DNA of 64,000 bases from Oribacterium sp. P6A1 (GCF_000702885.1 NZ_JNKO01000002.1:248001-312000); one strand, 5' to 3'. Counted from the first letter of the stretch, positions 35,271 to 44,099 are shown. Notes: generated from the sequence alone by a model not told the origin. Made by a program: numbers and translations.

Positions 35271-36329
35271 ATGAAGCATGTAGGACTTATGGGGCGGGTA
35301 GCCGTGAGCTTTTGCATCAGTACTATTTTGCCCTTGATTTTGATGTATCTTATGTTCAAGGGATATACAACCATGAGCATGAACATGATGACACTTATTG
35401 TCGCAGGTCTTTTCTTTATCTGCTGGATATATATGGGTATAGTGAAGCCTGTGGATGAGCTTAAGGCGGCGGCGAAAAGGATAGAGTCGGGGGATCTGGA
35501 TTTCACACTTGAAGCAGAGACCAATGATGAATTCGGTGAACTGATGCAGGCATTTGACGAAATGCGCATGAGACTAAAGGAAACCCAGGATGAAAAAATC
35601 CGGAATGACAATGCAAACAGAGAGCTTATATCTAACATAGCGCATGATCTGAAAACACCGCTTACTGCCATCAAAGGTTATTCAGAGGGGATTCTTGACG
35701 GAATAGCCCAAAGTCCGGAGATGCAGAAGAAGTATATCCAGACTATCAATATCAAAGCCAATGATATGGACAGGCTCATAGATGAGCTGAGATACTATGT
35801 TAAGGTAGAGTCCAACAAGATACCCTATGATTTTCAGCACATGAGGGTACAGGAGTATTTTCAGGATTGTGCGGACGAGATCGGACTGGATATGGAGTCT
35901 CAGGGCATTGAGTTTGAGTTCAGCAACAGTATAGATCATGAGGTAGAAATGATTGCAGACCCTGAGCAGTTGAGAAAGGTTATTAACAATATCATTTCAA
36001 ACTCTGTCAAATATATGGATAAGGATGAAAAGAAGATAGCATTGAACCTTGAAGATGCGGGTGATTTTATACAGGTCAATCTTCAGGATAACGGAAAGGG
36101 CATAGCAAAGACAGACCTTCCGTATATATTCCAGAGATTTTTCAGAGCGGACAGTTCCAGAAATTCAATGAAGGGCGGCTCGGGAATCGGGCTTTCCATA
36201 GTTAAAAAGATAGTTGAGGACAGCGGAGGCCGGATCTGGGCATCTTCCGTGGAAGGAGAAGGAACAACGATACATTTTGTTCTTCGCAAATATATTCGAA
36301 GTATTCAGGAGGTACAGGTAAATGGATGA
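35271..36329 (+). CDS. Sensor histidine kinase (HAMP-HisKA-HATPase)
   Basis: A 352-residue membrane kinase. Two adjacent membrane segments (residues ~9-30 and ~38-58) leave almost no extracellular loop, so sensing is probably within the membrane or cytosolic. A HAMP domain follows (KPVDELKAAAKRIESGDLDF), then HisKA with the phosphorylated His near residue 126 (SNIAHDLKTPLTAIKGYSEG) and the HATPase N, G1 and G2 boxes (VINNIISNSVKYMDKDEKK, DNGKGIAKTDLPYIFQRFFR, GGSGIGLSIVKKIVED). Architecture resembles the intramembrane-sensing envelope-stress kinases. It precedes and overlaps its regulator gene by 8 bases, the reverse of the common order. Confidence 0.93.
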   Translation: MKHVGLMGRVAVSFCISTILPLILMYLMFKGYTTMSMNMMTLIVAGLFFICWIYMGIVKPVDELKAAAKRIESGDLDFTLEAETNDEFGELMQAFDEMRMRLKETQDEKIRNDNANRELISNIAHDLKTPLTAIKGYSEGILDGIAQSPEMQKKYIQTINIKANDMDRLIDELRYYVKVESNKIPYDFQHMRVQEYFQDCADEIGLDMESQGIEFEFSNSIDHEVEMIADPEQLRKVINNIISNSVKYMDKDEKKIALNLEDAGDFIQVNLQDNGKGIAKTDLPYIFQRFFRADSSRNSMKGGSGIGLSIVKKIVEDSGGRIWASSVEGEGTTIHFVLRKYIRSIQEVQVNG

Positions 36330-37023
36330 GGATAAAAAGAAGATCCTGATAGTTGAGGACGAGCAGTCCATCGCAGAACTTGAGAGGGATTATCTGGAGC
36401 TCTCAGGCTTTATGGTAACTATCACAGAAGATGGAGAGAAAGGTCTGGACAAGGCTCTGAAAGAGAATTTCGACCTCATCATACTTGATCTCATGCTTCC
36501 GGGCAGGGATGGATTTGAAGTTTGCAAGGATATACGTGCAATTAAGGATATACCTATCATCATCGTTTCTGCAAGGAAGGATGATATAGATAAGATAAGA
36601 GGTCTTGGACTCGGAGCGGATGATTATATGACGAAGCCCTTCTCGGCTTCTGAACTGGTGGCCAGAGTCAAGGCACATCTGGCAAGATATGAGAGGCTCA
36701 TAGGTAACGGAAAAGAAAGCAATGATATGATAGAGATCAGGGGACTCAAGATCGATCCTACCGCGAGACGTGTCTGGGTGGGGAACGAGGAGAAGGTCTT
36801 CACTACAAAGGAGTTCGATCTTTTATACTTCCTTTCATCTCATCCCAACCATGTATATACAAAAGCCGAGCTCTTTAAGGAAATCTGGAAGATGGATTCG
36901 GTGGGTGACATAGCTACAGTCACGGTACATATCAAAAAGATCAGGGAAAAGATTGAGATGGATACCGCAAAGCCCCAGTATATAGAAACCATCTGGGGAG
37001 TGGGGTACAGATTCAAGGTCTGA
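36322..37023 (+). CDS. OmpR/PhoB-family response regulator
   Basis: A 233-residue DNA-binding regulator, phosphorylated by the kinase encoded just upstream. The receiver has the acidic pocket VEDEQ (Glu12, Asp13), phospho-acceptor Asp56 in LIILDLMLPGRDGFEV, the switch residue in IIIVSARKDD and Lys in YMTKPFSASELVARV. The C-terminal winged helix (from about residue 135) has KVFTTKEFDLLYFLSSHPNH and VTVHIKKIREKIE, ending ETIWGVGYRFKV. Start ATG overlaps the kinase end. A terminator follows, so the pair forms a two-gene operon; the targets are unknown. Confidence 0.95.
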   Translation: MDEDKKKILIVEDEQSIAELERDYLELSGFMVTITEDGEKGLDKALKENFDLIILDLMLPGRDGFEVCKDIRAIKDIPIIIVSARKDDIDKIRGLGLGADDYMTKPFSASELVARVKAHLARYERLIGNGKESNDMIEIRGLKIDPTARRVWVGNEEKVFTTKEFDLLYFLSSHPNHVYTKAELFKEIWKMDSVGDIATVTVHIKKIREKIEMDTAKPQYIETIWGVGYRFKV

Positions 37024-37039
37024 TTTATGATTGATACGG

Positions 37040-37084
37040 CTGATGTTTTTTGTTCTGTAAAGGACAGAAAACATCAGCTTTTTT
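37040..37084 (+). terminator. Terminator of the two-component operon
   Basis: GCTGATGTT (37040-37048) and AACATCAGC (37070-37078) with further inner pairing (TTCTGT/ACAGAA), followed by TTTTTT. Confidence 0.92.
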
Positions 37085-37243
37085 GTGACTTTGAACTTTG
37101 GATAAAAGGTATATAAGGACAGTGGATTAAAACAAGAATTAAAACAAGAATTAAAGTGATATTGATTCCGAGTGAAATAAAATGAAGGAGAAAAAGAAAT
37201 AAGGATGTTTGATTTTTTTTATTGGATTTAAGGGAGGTAATTT

Positions 37244-37330
37244 TTGATATTTACGGGTGTTGGACGTTCATTCTTCTCACTAACGCGTTATGGAAATAAT
37301 TTTCATAAAATACGCAAAAACAAACCTTAG
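37244..37330 (+). CDS. Possible small leader peptide (28 codons)
   Basis: A TTG start six bases after AGGGAGG (37231-37237), an excellent ribosome binding site, opens a 28-residue basic frame (MIFTGVGRSFF, then LTRYGNNFHKIRKNKP) whose stop TAG lies in the 5' arm of the hairpin at 37325-37362. No homologue is recognised. Without the binding site I would not report it. It could be chance. Confidence 0.3.
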   Translation: MIFTGVGRSFFSLTRYGNNFHKIRKNKP

Positions 37331-37390
37331 ATATTCTTCGATTTTTCTTAGAATTTCTAAGGCATTTCGGCAACGCTGAAAAATTTTTTA
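37325..37390 (+). terminator. Hairpin pair with T-run upstream of the ppdK promoter
   Basis: CCTTAGA-ATTCT (37325-37337) pairs with AGAAT-TCTAAGG (37350-37362). Then TTCGGC/GCTGAA (37366-37380, one wobble) is followed by AAATTTTTT, a weak terminator. It could end a short transcript starting upstream of 37231. Confidence 0.45.
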
Positions 37391-37393
37391 AAA

Positions 37394-37407
37394 TGTAACC
37401 GTTTACA
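37394..37407. promoter_or_regulatory. cre box (CcpA binding site)
   Basis: TGTAACCGTTTACA fits TGWAANCGNTNWCA at every position and is nearly palindromic. It ends 13 bases upstream of the ppdK -35, a position where CcpA tends to activate in Gram-positive bacteria. Confidence 0.75.
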
Positions 37408-37420
37408 TCAAGAAGTGCAC

Positions 37421-37449
37421 TTTACTAAAAAAATATAGTCATATATAAT
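37421..37449 (+). promoter_or_regulatory. Promoter of ppdK
   Basis: TTTACT (37421-37426), 17 bases, TATAAT (37444-37449). Confidence 0.75.
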
Positions 37450-37586
37450 CTCAAATGGTGATTTTATCCGATTGAAGGGGATAAATCATTAGTGTTTTTG
37501 TGGTAGTTGCCGTGTATATCTGGCAATTGGGCAATTGTATACAGTAAACACTTATAAATGTATGTATGATTAGGAGGAGAATCAAT

Positions 37587-40229
37587 ATGGCTAAGAAATG
37601 GGTTTATACCTTCAAAGAAGGTAATATGTCTATGAGAAACCTGCTTGGAGGTAAGGGCGCTAACCTTGCTGAGATGACTGAGATCGGTCTTCCTGTTCCA
37701 CAGGGTTTCACAATTACTACAGAGGCTTGTACACAGTACTATGAGGATGGTCGTAAGATCAACGATGAAATCATGGGTCAGGCTATGGAGGGCGTAGCCT
37801 GGATGGAGAAAGAGAATGGAAAGAAGTTCGGTGATCTTCAGAATCCTCTTCTTGTTTCAGTTCGTTCAGGTGCCCGTGCATCAATGCCCGGTATGATGGA
37901 CACAATCCTCAATCTTGGTCTTAATGACGAAGTAGTTGCTGCTATGATCAAGGGCAATCCTGATCCGGCATTCGAGCGTTTCGTATATGATTCATATCGT
38001 CGTTTCATTCAGATGTTCTCAGATGTAGTTATGGAGGTTGGTAAGAAGTATTTCGAGCAGCTTATCGACAAGATGAAAGAGAAGAAGGGTGTTAAGTTCG
38101 ACGTTGACCTTACAGCAGCTGACCTTAAGGAGCTTGCAGAGCAGTTCAAGGCTGAATACAAGAATCAGCTTGGAAAGGACTTCCCTTCAGATCCTGTAGA
38201 GCAGTTAAAGCTTGCTATCGAGGCTGTATTCCGTTCATGGGATAACCCACGTGCCAACGTATACCGTCGTGATAACGACATCCCTTATTCATGGGGAACA
38301 GCTGTAAACGTAATGCCTATGGTATTCGGTAACCTTAACAATCAGTCAGGAACAGGTGTTGCATTCACACGTGACCCGGCTACAGGTGAGAACAAGCTCA
38401 TGGGTGAGTTCCTTATCAATGCTCAGGGCGAGGACGTAGTTGCAGGTGTTCGTACACCTATGCCTATCGCTCAGATGGAGCAGGAGTTCCCTGAGGCTTA
38501 TGCTGAGTTCCTTAAGGTATGTAAGACTCTTGAGAATCACTATCATGACATGCAGGATATGGAGTTCACAGTTGAGAATAAGAAGCTCTATATGCTTCAG
38601 TGCCGTAACGGTAAGAGAACAGCTCCTGCAGCTCTTAAGATTGCATGTGATCTCGTTGATGAGGGACACAAGACACCTGAAGAGGCTGTTGCCATGATCG
38701 ATCCTCGTAACCTTGATACACTTCTTCACCCACAGTTTGATGCTGCTGCTCTTAAGGCTGCAACACCACTTGGAAAGGGACTTGGTGCATCTCCGGGAGC
38801 TGCCTGCGGTAAGGTTGTATTCACAGCTGATGATGCTGTAGAGTGGGCTGCAAGAGGAGAGAAGGTAGTTCTCGTTCGTCTTGAGACTTCACCTGAGGAT
38901 ATCACAGGTATGAAGGCTGCTCAGGGTATCCTTACAGTTCGTGGCGGTATGACATCACACGCTGCCGTTGTTGCCCGTGGTATGGGTGAGTGCTGCGTAT
39001 CAGGCTGCGGCGATATCATCATGGATGAGGAGAACAAGAAGTTCACTCTCGGCGGCAAGGAGTTCCACGAGGGAGACTTCATCTCTATCGATGGTACAAC
39101 AGGTAACATCTACGATGGAAAGATCGCTACAGTAGATGCACAGATCGCTGGTGAGTTCGGACGTATCATGGCCTGGGCTGATCAGTTCAGAAAGCTTAAG
39201 GTTCGTACAAATGCGGATACACCGGCTGATGCAAAGAAGGCAAGAGAGCTTGGCGCTGAGGGTATCGGTCTCTGCCGTACAGAGCACATGTTCTTCGAGG
39301 AAGACAGAATTGCTGCATTCCGTGAGATGATCTGCTCAGATACAGTTGAGGAGAGAGAGGAAGCTCTTGAGAAGATTCTTCCATATCAGCAGAATGACTT
39401 TAAGGCTCTTTATGAGGCTCTTGAGGGCTGCCCGGTTACTATCAGATTCCTTGATCCGCCTCTTCACGAGTTCGTTCCTACAACAGAGGACGAGATCAAG
39501 AAGCTTGCAGATGCAAAGCATAAGTCAGTAGAAGAGATCAAGGCTATCATCAACTCACTTCACGAGTTCAACCCTATGATGGGTCACAGAGGATGCCGTC
39601 TTGCAGTTACATATCCTGAGATCGCAAAGATGCAGACAAAGGCTGTTATCCGCGCAGCTCTTGAGGTTCAGAAGAACCATCCTGAGTGGAATGTAAAGCC
39701 TGAGATCATGATTCCTCTTGTATGTGAGGTAAAGGAGCTTAAGTTCGTTAAGGAGATCGTAGTTGAGACAGCTGACGCAGAGATCGCTGCAGCAGGTGCA
39801 GATCTTCAGTACGAGGTTGGTACAATGATCGAGATCCCAAGAGCAGCTCTTACAGCTGACGAGATCGCAAAGGAAGCTGATTTCTTCTGCTTCGGTACAA
39901 ATGACCTTACACAGATGACATTCGGTTTCTCACGTGATGATGCAGGTAAGTTCCTCAATGCTTACTATGATACAAAGATCTTTGAGTCAGATCCTTTCGC
40001 AAAGCTTGACCAGACAGGTGTAGGCAAGCTTATGGAGATGTCTATCAAGCTTGGAAAGCCGGTTAATCCCGCACTCCACATCGGTATCTGCGGTGAGCAC
40101 GGCGGAGATCCTTCATCAGTAGAGTTCTGCCACAAGATCGGCCTTGACTATGTATCATGTTCACCATTCCGTGTACCTGTAGCCCGTCTTGCAGCTGCTC
40201 AGGCACAGATTGCAAATCCAAGAGCTTAA
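37587..40229 (+). CDS. ppdK: Pyruvate, phosphate dikinase
   Basis: PPDK interconverts pyruvate + ATP + phosphate with PEP + AMP + PPi. In anaerobic clostridia it can replace pyruvate kinase or form PEP. The 880 residues (family ~875) contain the N-terminal ATP-grasp domain (GGKGANLAEMTEIGLPVP, SVRSGARASMPGMMDTILNL), the swivelling phosphohistidine domain with the catalytic His near residue 458 in GGMTSHAAVVARGMGE, and the C-terminal PEP-binding barrel (GICGEHGGDPSSVEFCHKIG, CFGTNDLTQMTFGFSRDD). ATG 37587 follows TTAGGAGGAG. The long leader, cre box and codon bias point to high, carbon-regulated expression. Closed by a terminator. Confidence 0.98.
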   Translation: MAKKWVYTFKEGNMSMRNLLGGKGANLAEMTEIGLPVPQGFTITTEACTQYYEDGRKINDEIMGQAMEGVAWMEKENGKKFGDLQNPLLVSVRSGARASMPGMMDTILNLGLNDEVVAAMIKGNPDPAFERFVYDSYRRFIQMFSDVVMEVGKKYFEQLIDKMKEKKGVKFDVDLTAADLKELAEQFKAEYKNQLGKDFPSDPVEQLKLAIEAVFRSWDNPRANVYRRDNDIPYSWGTAVNVMPMVFGNLNNQSGTGVAFTRDPATGENKLMGEFLINAQGEDVVAGVRTPMPIAQMEQEFPEAYAEFLKVCKTLENHYHDMQDMEFTVENKKLYMLQCRNGKRTAPAALKIACDLVDEGHKTPEEAVAMIDPRNLDTLLHPQFDAAALKAATPLGKGLGASPGAACGKVVFTADDAVEWAARGEKVVLVRLETSPEDITGMKAAQGILTVRGGMTSHAAVVARGMGECCVSGCGDIIMDEENKKFTLGGKEFHEGDFISIDGTTGNIYDGKIATVDAQIAGEFGRIMAWADQFRKLKVRTNADTPADAKKARELGAEGIGLCRTEHMFFEEDRIAAFREMICSDTVEEREEALEKILPYQQNDFKALYEALEGCPVTIRFLDPPLHEFVPTTEDEIKKLADAKHKSVEEIKAIINSLHEFNPMMGHRGCRLAVTYPEIAKMQTKAVIRAALEVQKNHPEWNVKPEIMIPLVCEVKELKFVKEIVVETADAEIAAAGADLQYEVGTMIEIPRAALTADEIAKEADFFCFGTNDLTQMTFGFSRDDAGKFLNAYYDTKIFESDPFAKLDQTGVGKLMEMSIKLGKPVNPALHIGICGEHGGDPSSVEFCHKIGLDYVSCSPFRVPVARLAAAQAQIANPRA

Positions 40230-40270
40230 GTCGTATTAATAGCATAATCGAATATAAGTTGGATAAATCA

Positions 40271-40302
40271 GCGAGGCATCGGAGAAATCCGGTGCCTCGT
40301 TT
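40271..40302 (+). terminator. Terminator of ppdK
   Basis: CGAGGCATCGGA and TCCGGTGCCTCG (40272-40299) around GAAA, followed by TTT. Confidence 0.88.
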
Positions 40303-40396
40303 AAGATATTGTATCATCATGGCAGGCTCTGAGCTTCCAGGGATTATTCGAGGAGTCATCTGAAGGCTGACGCGAAATCGAGATAAAGGAGAATAC

Positions 40397-41230
40397 ATGA
40401 CAGATGTGAAATACAGTGCGATCTTTACAGATATCGATGGAACACTTCTGAATTCTGATCACAGGATATCGGAAAAGACACTTTTAGCACTTCGAAAATG
40501 GACAGATTCAGGAAGAGAGTTTGTTTTAGCATCCTCAAGAGGGATATCCGGTATAGAACCGATCATTCGAAGATATGACCTGGATTGTTCGGTGATTGCA
40601 CTTGGAGGTTCTGTCATTAAAGACAGGGATGGAAGCATTATCTATGAAAAGGGTATGTATATAGACACTGTAAGAGAGGTACTGGAGCTTTCATGCCGTG
40701 AAAAGCTTCCTGTATCCTGGAGTGTTTACTCAGCGGAAAAATGGATAGCAAACAGTATTCACGATCCAAGGATAATGAATGAGGCGGCAATAGTTGAAGC
40801 CTTCCCCACGGGGGATGACCTTTCCTCATTTCTGCCTGGTGAAATGATAGGAAAAATACTGTTTTTCTGTGAACCCGGCAGCATAGATTCAGTCGAGATG
40901 AAGCTTAAGAGCAGCTATCCCGAGCTTTCCGTTGCGAAGTCATCAAATATCCTTTTGGAGGTGAATCCAAAGGGAATCACTAAAGCCGGCGCTGTAAAGG
41001 AATACTGCAGGTTAAAGGATATAGCGTTGGAAAATACAATCGCTTTCGGTGATAATTATAACGATCTTCAGATGCTTAAAATAGTCGGGAAACCGGTTGT
41101 GATGGGAAATGCTCCTCAGGAAATACGCGGAAGCTTTGACATGATCACATTGGATAATGATCATGACGGTATAGCGGCAGCCCTGGAAAGAATCACAGCT
41201 GATGAAATAACCCGGGATTCTCAGGATTAA
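40397..41230 (+). CDS. Cof-type HAD-superfamily phosphatase
   Basis: A 277-residue haloacid dehalogenase-like hydrolase of the IIB (Cof) subfamily, cytosolic phosphatases of sugar phosphates or cofactors. Motif I is FTDIDGTLL (nucleophile Asp12, acid/base Asp14), motif II falls near LASSRG, motif III Lys in NPKGITKAGAVKEY and motif IV in FGDNYNDLQMLKIVGKPVVM. The cap domain lies between about residues 85 and 185. Substrate cannot be told from sequence. ATG follows AAAGGAGAATAC. Single gene with its own terminator. Confidence 0.92.
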   Translation: MTDVKYSAIFTDIDGTLLNSDHRISEKTLLALRKWTDSGREFVLASSRGISGIEPIIRRYDLDCSVIALGGSVIKDRDGSIIYEKGMYIDTVREVLELSCREKLPVSWSVYSAEKWIANSIHDPRIMNEAAIVEAFPTGDDLSSFLPGEMIGKILFFCEPGSIDSVEMKLKSSYPELSVAKSSNILLEVNPKGITKAGAVKEYCRLKDIALENTIAFGDNYNDLQMLKIVGKPVVMGNAPQEIRGSFDMITLDNDHDGIAAALERITADEITRDSQD

Positions 41231-41287
41231 AGAGCAGAAATTAAGGATTGAAGCGGTTTATGTGAAGAAGGTAAAATACAATCCTGT

Positions 41288-41317
41288 AAAGAGTTAAGCC
41301 TTGGCTTAACTCTTTTT
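41288..41317 (+). terminator. Terminator of the HAD gene
   Basis: AAAGAGTTAAGCC and GGCTTAACTCTTT (41288-41315) with a two-base loop centre, then TT. Confidence 0.9.
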
Positions 41318-41371
41318 CGATGTTAAACTAAGACGATGAAACAATTTGAAATATAATGAAAGGGAGGAACC

Positions 41372-42955
41372 ATGGCAAATATTGCACTGCTGGTGCCGAA
41401 TGATGAGCTGTTCAGACTTTCACATGATGCTTTACAGGAAATGAAAAAGCGTCTTTTTATGATGAAGGTGATTGAAACGGAAAGTGCGGTGACGGAAGCC
41501 CGTCAGGCCATAAATCAAGGTGCGGACATCATCATAGCCAGAGGTCTTCAGGCTACTGTCATAAAGCAGTATACGGATATTCCTGTTGTTGAGATAATCA
41601 TGACACAGCAGGGGCTTATCAACATGCTGGAGAGAGCGAAAAGGATCCTCAAAAAGGAGCGGCCCGATATAGCTATAGTCATGTTCAAAAATATGGCCTG
41701 TGACATGACAGGGATAGGAGAAAAGTGCGGAGTTAATCTGAGAGAATACCTGATTCAGAATCCGGAACTCCTGAAACCGACTGCCATGCAGGCAATTGAA
41801 GACAGGGCGGATCTGATCATCGGCGGTTCCACTGTACTGAACATGGCGGATAGTGTGGGAATACCGGCACTGTATCTTGCCAATACTGAGGATTCGGTGA
41901 AAAATGCGATTAAGGAAGCATTCCTCCTTGCAGACACCTTTGAGAACAGCGACATTCCGCCCCATGCGGTGCTTAGTAAAGAAAAGAGTGCCGGAAAAAA
42001 GGGAAATTCATTTGTGAACTTTCCTTATAGGAGTATGAAGATGCAGAAGGCGGTAAATCTTGCTGAAAAGCTTTCGGTAACAGACTGCCCAAAGCTGATT
42101 GTTGAACCTGTCGGAAATCTTCACAGAGCCTTCATTAATGCCATGCATAATAATTCTAAGCATTCTCAGGAAAAGCTGGTGAGTTACGAGTGTGAAAAGG
42201 GGAAGTCTTCCTATGACGATCTTTATGGCCGTAATGCCAAGGTCAATGAATCTCTGAAGGGGACTCTCGTCATAAATAACATCGAATACATGGATGAGAG
42301 GTCCCAAAAGAAGCTCATGGAGATACTGATGTTCAGGAATGTTATTCTGGTGGCAAAGACCGTTAATTACAGGGCATATCTTATACCGGAGCTCTGCGCA
42401 AGGATGTCGGCATTTGCCATAAAGATCCCTTCTCTTTCCGAGACTCCCGAGGACATAGTGTATCTTGCCAATGTCTACATGCAGAGTATAACAGAACGAT
42501 ATGGAAAGTATCACGTTCTTACAAAGGACGGAGAGAAGGAGCTGGAACTGAAAAGGTGGGACGGAGGCAGAATTCAGCTTGAAAGCTTCATCGAGAGACT
42601 GGTTATAACCCTAGAGCACAGAAATCTGAAGGCCGGGGATATAAAAGAGCTCTATGAGGAACTTTATGGTGAAAAATCCGTATATGGTTTTGATGCAGTG
42701 TCTGAGAGTCATAAATGGAATGAGGTAAAACCGGATGAGGCTTTTGATAACGAAACAGATGATTTCGGAATGCAGGAGCCTTATCATACAGGGGTGAAAA
42801 CAGACCGAAGCATGACTGTACAGGATCTCGAGAGAGACCGGATACTAAAGATCATCAGTAAGAATATGGGAAATCGTGAAAAAACCGCGGTGGAGCTTGG
42901 GATAAGCAAGACAACTCTTTGGAGAAAGCTAAAGAAGTACAATCTCATGATGTGA
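41372..42955 (+). CDS. PrpR-N-domain transcriptional regulator with eroded AAA+ core
   Basis: A 527-residue regulator. Residues 1-190 are a PrpR_N sensor domain (ALLVPNDELFRLSHDALQEM; GADIIIARGLQATVIKQYTD; DLIIGGSTVLNMADSVGIPA), which in PrpR binds a small organic acid metabolite. The central region resembles a sigma-54 activator ATPase (SLKGTLVINNIEYMDERSQK; LIPELCARMSAFAIKIPSLS), but the Walker A glycine-lysine motif and the GAFTGA loop are not present. The C-terminus is a Fis-type helix-turn-helix (NREKTAVELGISKTTLWRKL). This suggests a repressor/activator that works without sigma-54. ATG follows AAAGGGAGGAACC. The glycerate genes start 250 bases downstream and are the likely target. Confidence 0.85.
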   Translation: MANIALLVPNDELFRLSHDALQEMKKRLFMMKVIETESAVTEARQAINQGADIIIARGLQATVIKQYTDIPVVEIIMTQQGLINMLERAKRILKKERPDIAIVMFKNMACDMTGIGEKCGVNLREYLIQNPELLKPTAMQAIEDRADLIIGGSTVLNMADSVGIPALYLANTEDSVKNAIKEAFLLADTFENSDIPPHAVLSKEKSAGKKGNSFVNFPYRSMKMQKAVNLAEKLSVTDCPKLIVEPVGNLHRAFINAMHNNSKHSQEKLVSYECEKGKSSYDDLYGRNAKVNESLKGTLVINNIEYMDERSQKKLMEILMFRNVILVAKTVNYRAYLIPELCARMSAFAIKIPSLSETPEDIVYLANVYMQSITERYGKYHVLTKDGEKELELKRWDGGRIQLESFIERLVITLEHRNLKAGDIKELYEELYGEKSVYGFDAVSESHKWNEVKPDEAFDNETDDFGMQEPYHTGVKTDRSMTVQDLERDRILKIISKNMGNREKTAVELGISKTTLWRKLKKYNLMM

Positions 42956-42960
42956 TATTA

Positions 42961-42992
42961 AGAGCATGGTCTTGCATCGTGCTCTTTTTATT
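42961..42992 (+). terminator. Terminator of the PrpR-like gene
   Basis: AGAGCA (42961-42966) and TGCTCT (42980-42985), with inner ATG-type pairs, followed by TTTTATTT. Confidence 0.8.
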
Positions 42993-43084
42993 TGGCGTAA
43001 ATTGAATTGTATTGAAATGATATGAATGTTGCAAAAACCCTTTCTACATTTCTTTCAAAAAAACGGGGCTCCTTTGTAAGTAAT

Positions 43085-43157
43085 TCAGATTGTATCTGAT
43101 AATGTGTTTTAATAAGATGATAGTGCCATAACAGAAAAGCATGATTTTTTGAATCAT
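43085..43157 (+). promoter_or_regulatory. Probable promoter and operator region of the garR operon
   Basis: TTGTAT (43090-43095), 17 bases, TAAGAT (43113-43118) is a plausible promoter. Its -35 lies inside a palindrome, TCAGAT-TGT-ATCTGA (43085-43099). A second palindrome, ATGATT-TTTTG-AATCAT (43141-43157), lies just downstream. No GG-N10-GC sigma-54 promoter was found. Candidate sites for the adjacent regulator. Confidence 0.5.
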
Positions 43158-43208
43158 TTTAAGAAAAACTATGAGCGGTTATACAGAAGAGAATAGAGGA
43201 GAAAGAAT

Positions 43209-44099
43209 ATGAAAATAGGATTTGTTGGTCTCGGAATCATGGGAAAGCCCATGGCAAAGAATCTTATAAAGGCTGGCTACGATGTTGTAGTTACAACACA
43301 TAAGCAGGAGGTTATAGATGAGTTTGTGGCTCTCGGAGCAGAGGGAGCAAAAAATGCTGCGGAGGAAGTAAAAAAGGGTTGCGAAGTCATCATCACCATG
43401 CTCCCCAACAGTCCTCAGGTGCGTGAGGTCACTCTCGGAGCAGGCGGAGTTATAGAGGGTGGAAAGAGCGGTATAACAGTTCTTGATATGTCATCCATCG
43501 ACCCGGTAGAGTCACAGAAGATCGCAGCAGAGCTTACAAAGAGCGGAATTGAGATGCTTGACTGTCCTGTATCAGGCGGGGAGCCAAAGGCTATAGACGG
43601 TACACTTTCTGTTATGGCAGGCGGAAATAAGGATACATTTGACAAGTTCCTTCCTGTACTTAAGGCTATGGCTGCATCCGTTGTTTATGTGGGGCCTATC
43701 GGTTCCGGTAATGTTGCAAAGCTTGCAAATCAGATGGTAGTTGCGGCAAACATCGGAGTCGTGGCAGAGGCATTGACATTTGCCAAGAAGGCAGGAACAG
43801 ATCCGGAGCTGGTTTATCAGGCAATCCGCGGCGGTCTTGCAGGTTCAACAGTAATGGACGCAAAGGCTCCCATGATGCTTTCCGGAAATTATGAGCCGGG
43901 CTTCCGTATAAAGCTCCACGTAAAGGATCTTACAAATGCGCTTAATGCGGCACATGCCATCAATATGCCTGTTCCTATGACCGCACATATGATGGAGGTC
44001 ATGCAGGAGCTTATGAATCATGGTGAAGCTGACTGCGATCATGATGATATCGTAAGATACTATGAGCGCATGAGTGGTGTGTCCATCGTTCAGGCATAA
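43209..44099 (+). CDS. garR: 2-hydroxy-3-oxopropionate reductase (tartronate semialdehyde reductase)
   Basis: A 296-residue beta-hydroxyacid dehydrogenase that reduces tartronate semialdehyde to D-glycerate with NAD(P)H. The Rossmann start KIGFVGLGIMGKPMAKNLIK, the substrate motif DCPVSGGEPKAIDGTLSVMA and the catalytic Lys in GSGNVAKLANQMVVAAN are in place. Close relatives include 3-hydroxyisobutyrate dehydrogenases; the co-located glycerate kinase supports the GarR assignment. ATG follows AGAGGAGAAAGAAT. First gene of the presumed garR-PPC-glycerate kinase operon under the PrpR-like regulator. No glyoxylate carboligase or galactarate/glucarate genes are in the window. Confidence 0.9.
   Translation: MKIGFVGLGIMGKPMAKNLIKAGYDVVVTTHKQEVIDEFVALGAEGAKNAAEEVKKGCEVIITMLPNSPQVREVTLGAGGVIEGGKSGITVLDMSSIDPVESQKIAAELTKSGIEMLDCPVSGGEPKAIDGTLSVMAGGNKDTFDKFLPVLKAMAASVVYVGPIGSGNVAKLANQMVVAANIGVVAEALTFAKKAGTDPELVYQAIRGGLAGSTVMDAKAPMMLSGNYEPGFRIKLHVKDLTNALNAAHAINMPVPMTAHMMEVMQELMNHGEADCDHDDIVRYYERMSGVSIVQA

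Larger units (their letters stand above)
37024..37586 (+). other. Long regulatory intergenic region ahead of ppdK
   Basis: No conserved gene. In order: terminator 37040-37084; tandem ATTAAAACAAGA repeats near 37127-37150; a possible 28-codon leader frame (37244-37330); two hairpins, the second with a T-run (37325-37390); a cre box (37394-37407); a promoter (37421-37449); then a leader with TGATTTTATCC/GGGATAAATCA (near 37458-37490) and a longer GTGTTT/AAACAC stem (near 37493-37552) before the AGGAGGAG ribosome binding site. Confidence 0.6.

Noticed and set aside
41352-41357. TATAAT ahead of the PrpR-like gene as its promoter
   Set aside because: Too close to the start codon: the transcript would begin within or after the ribosome binding site, and no -35 is present.
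42986-43208. Sigma-54 promoter for the garR operon
   Set aside because: A TTGCA occurs near 43028 but no GG lies 10 bases upstream of the GC, and the adjacent regulator lacks GAFTGA.
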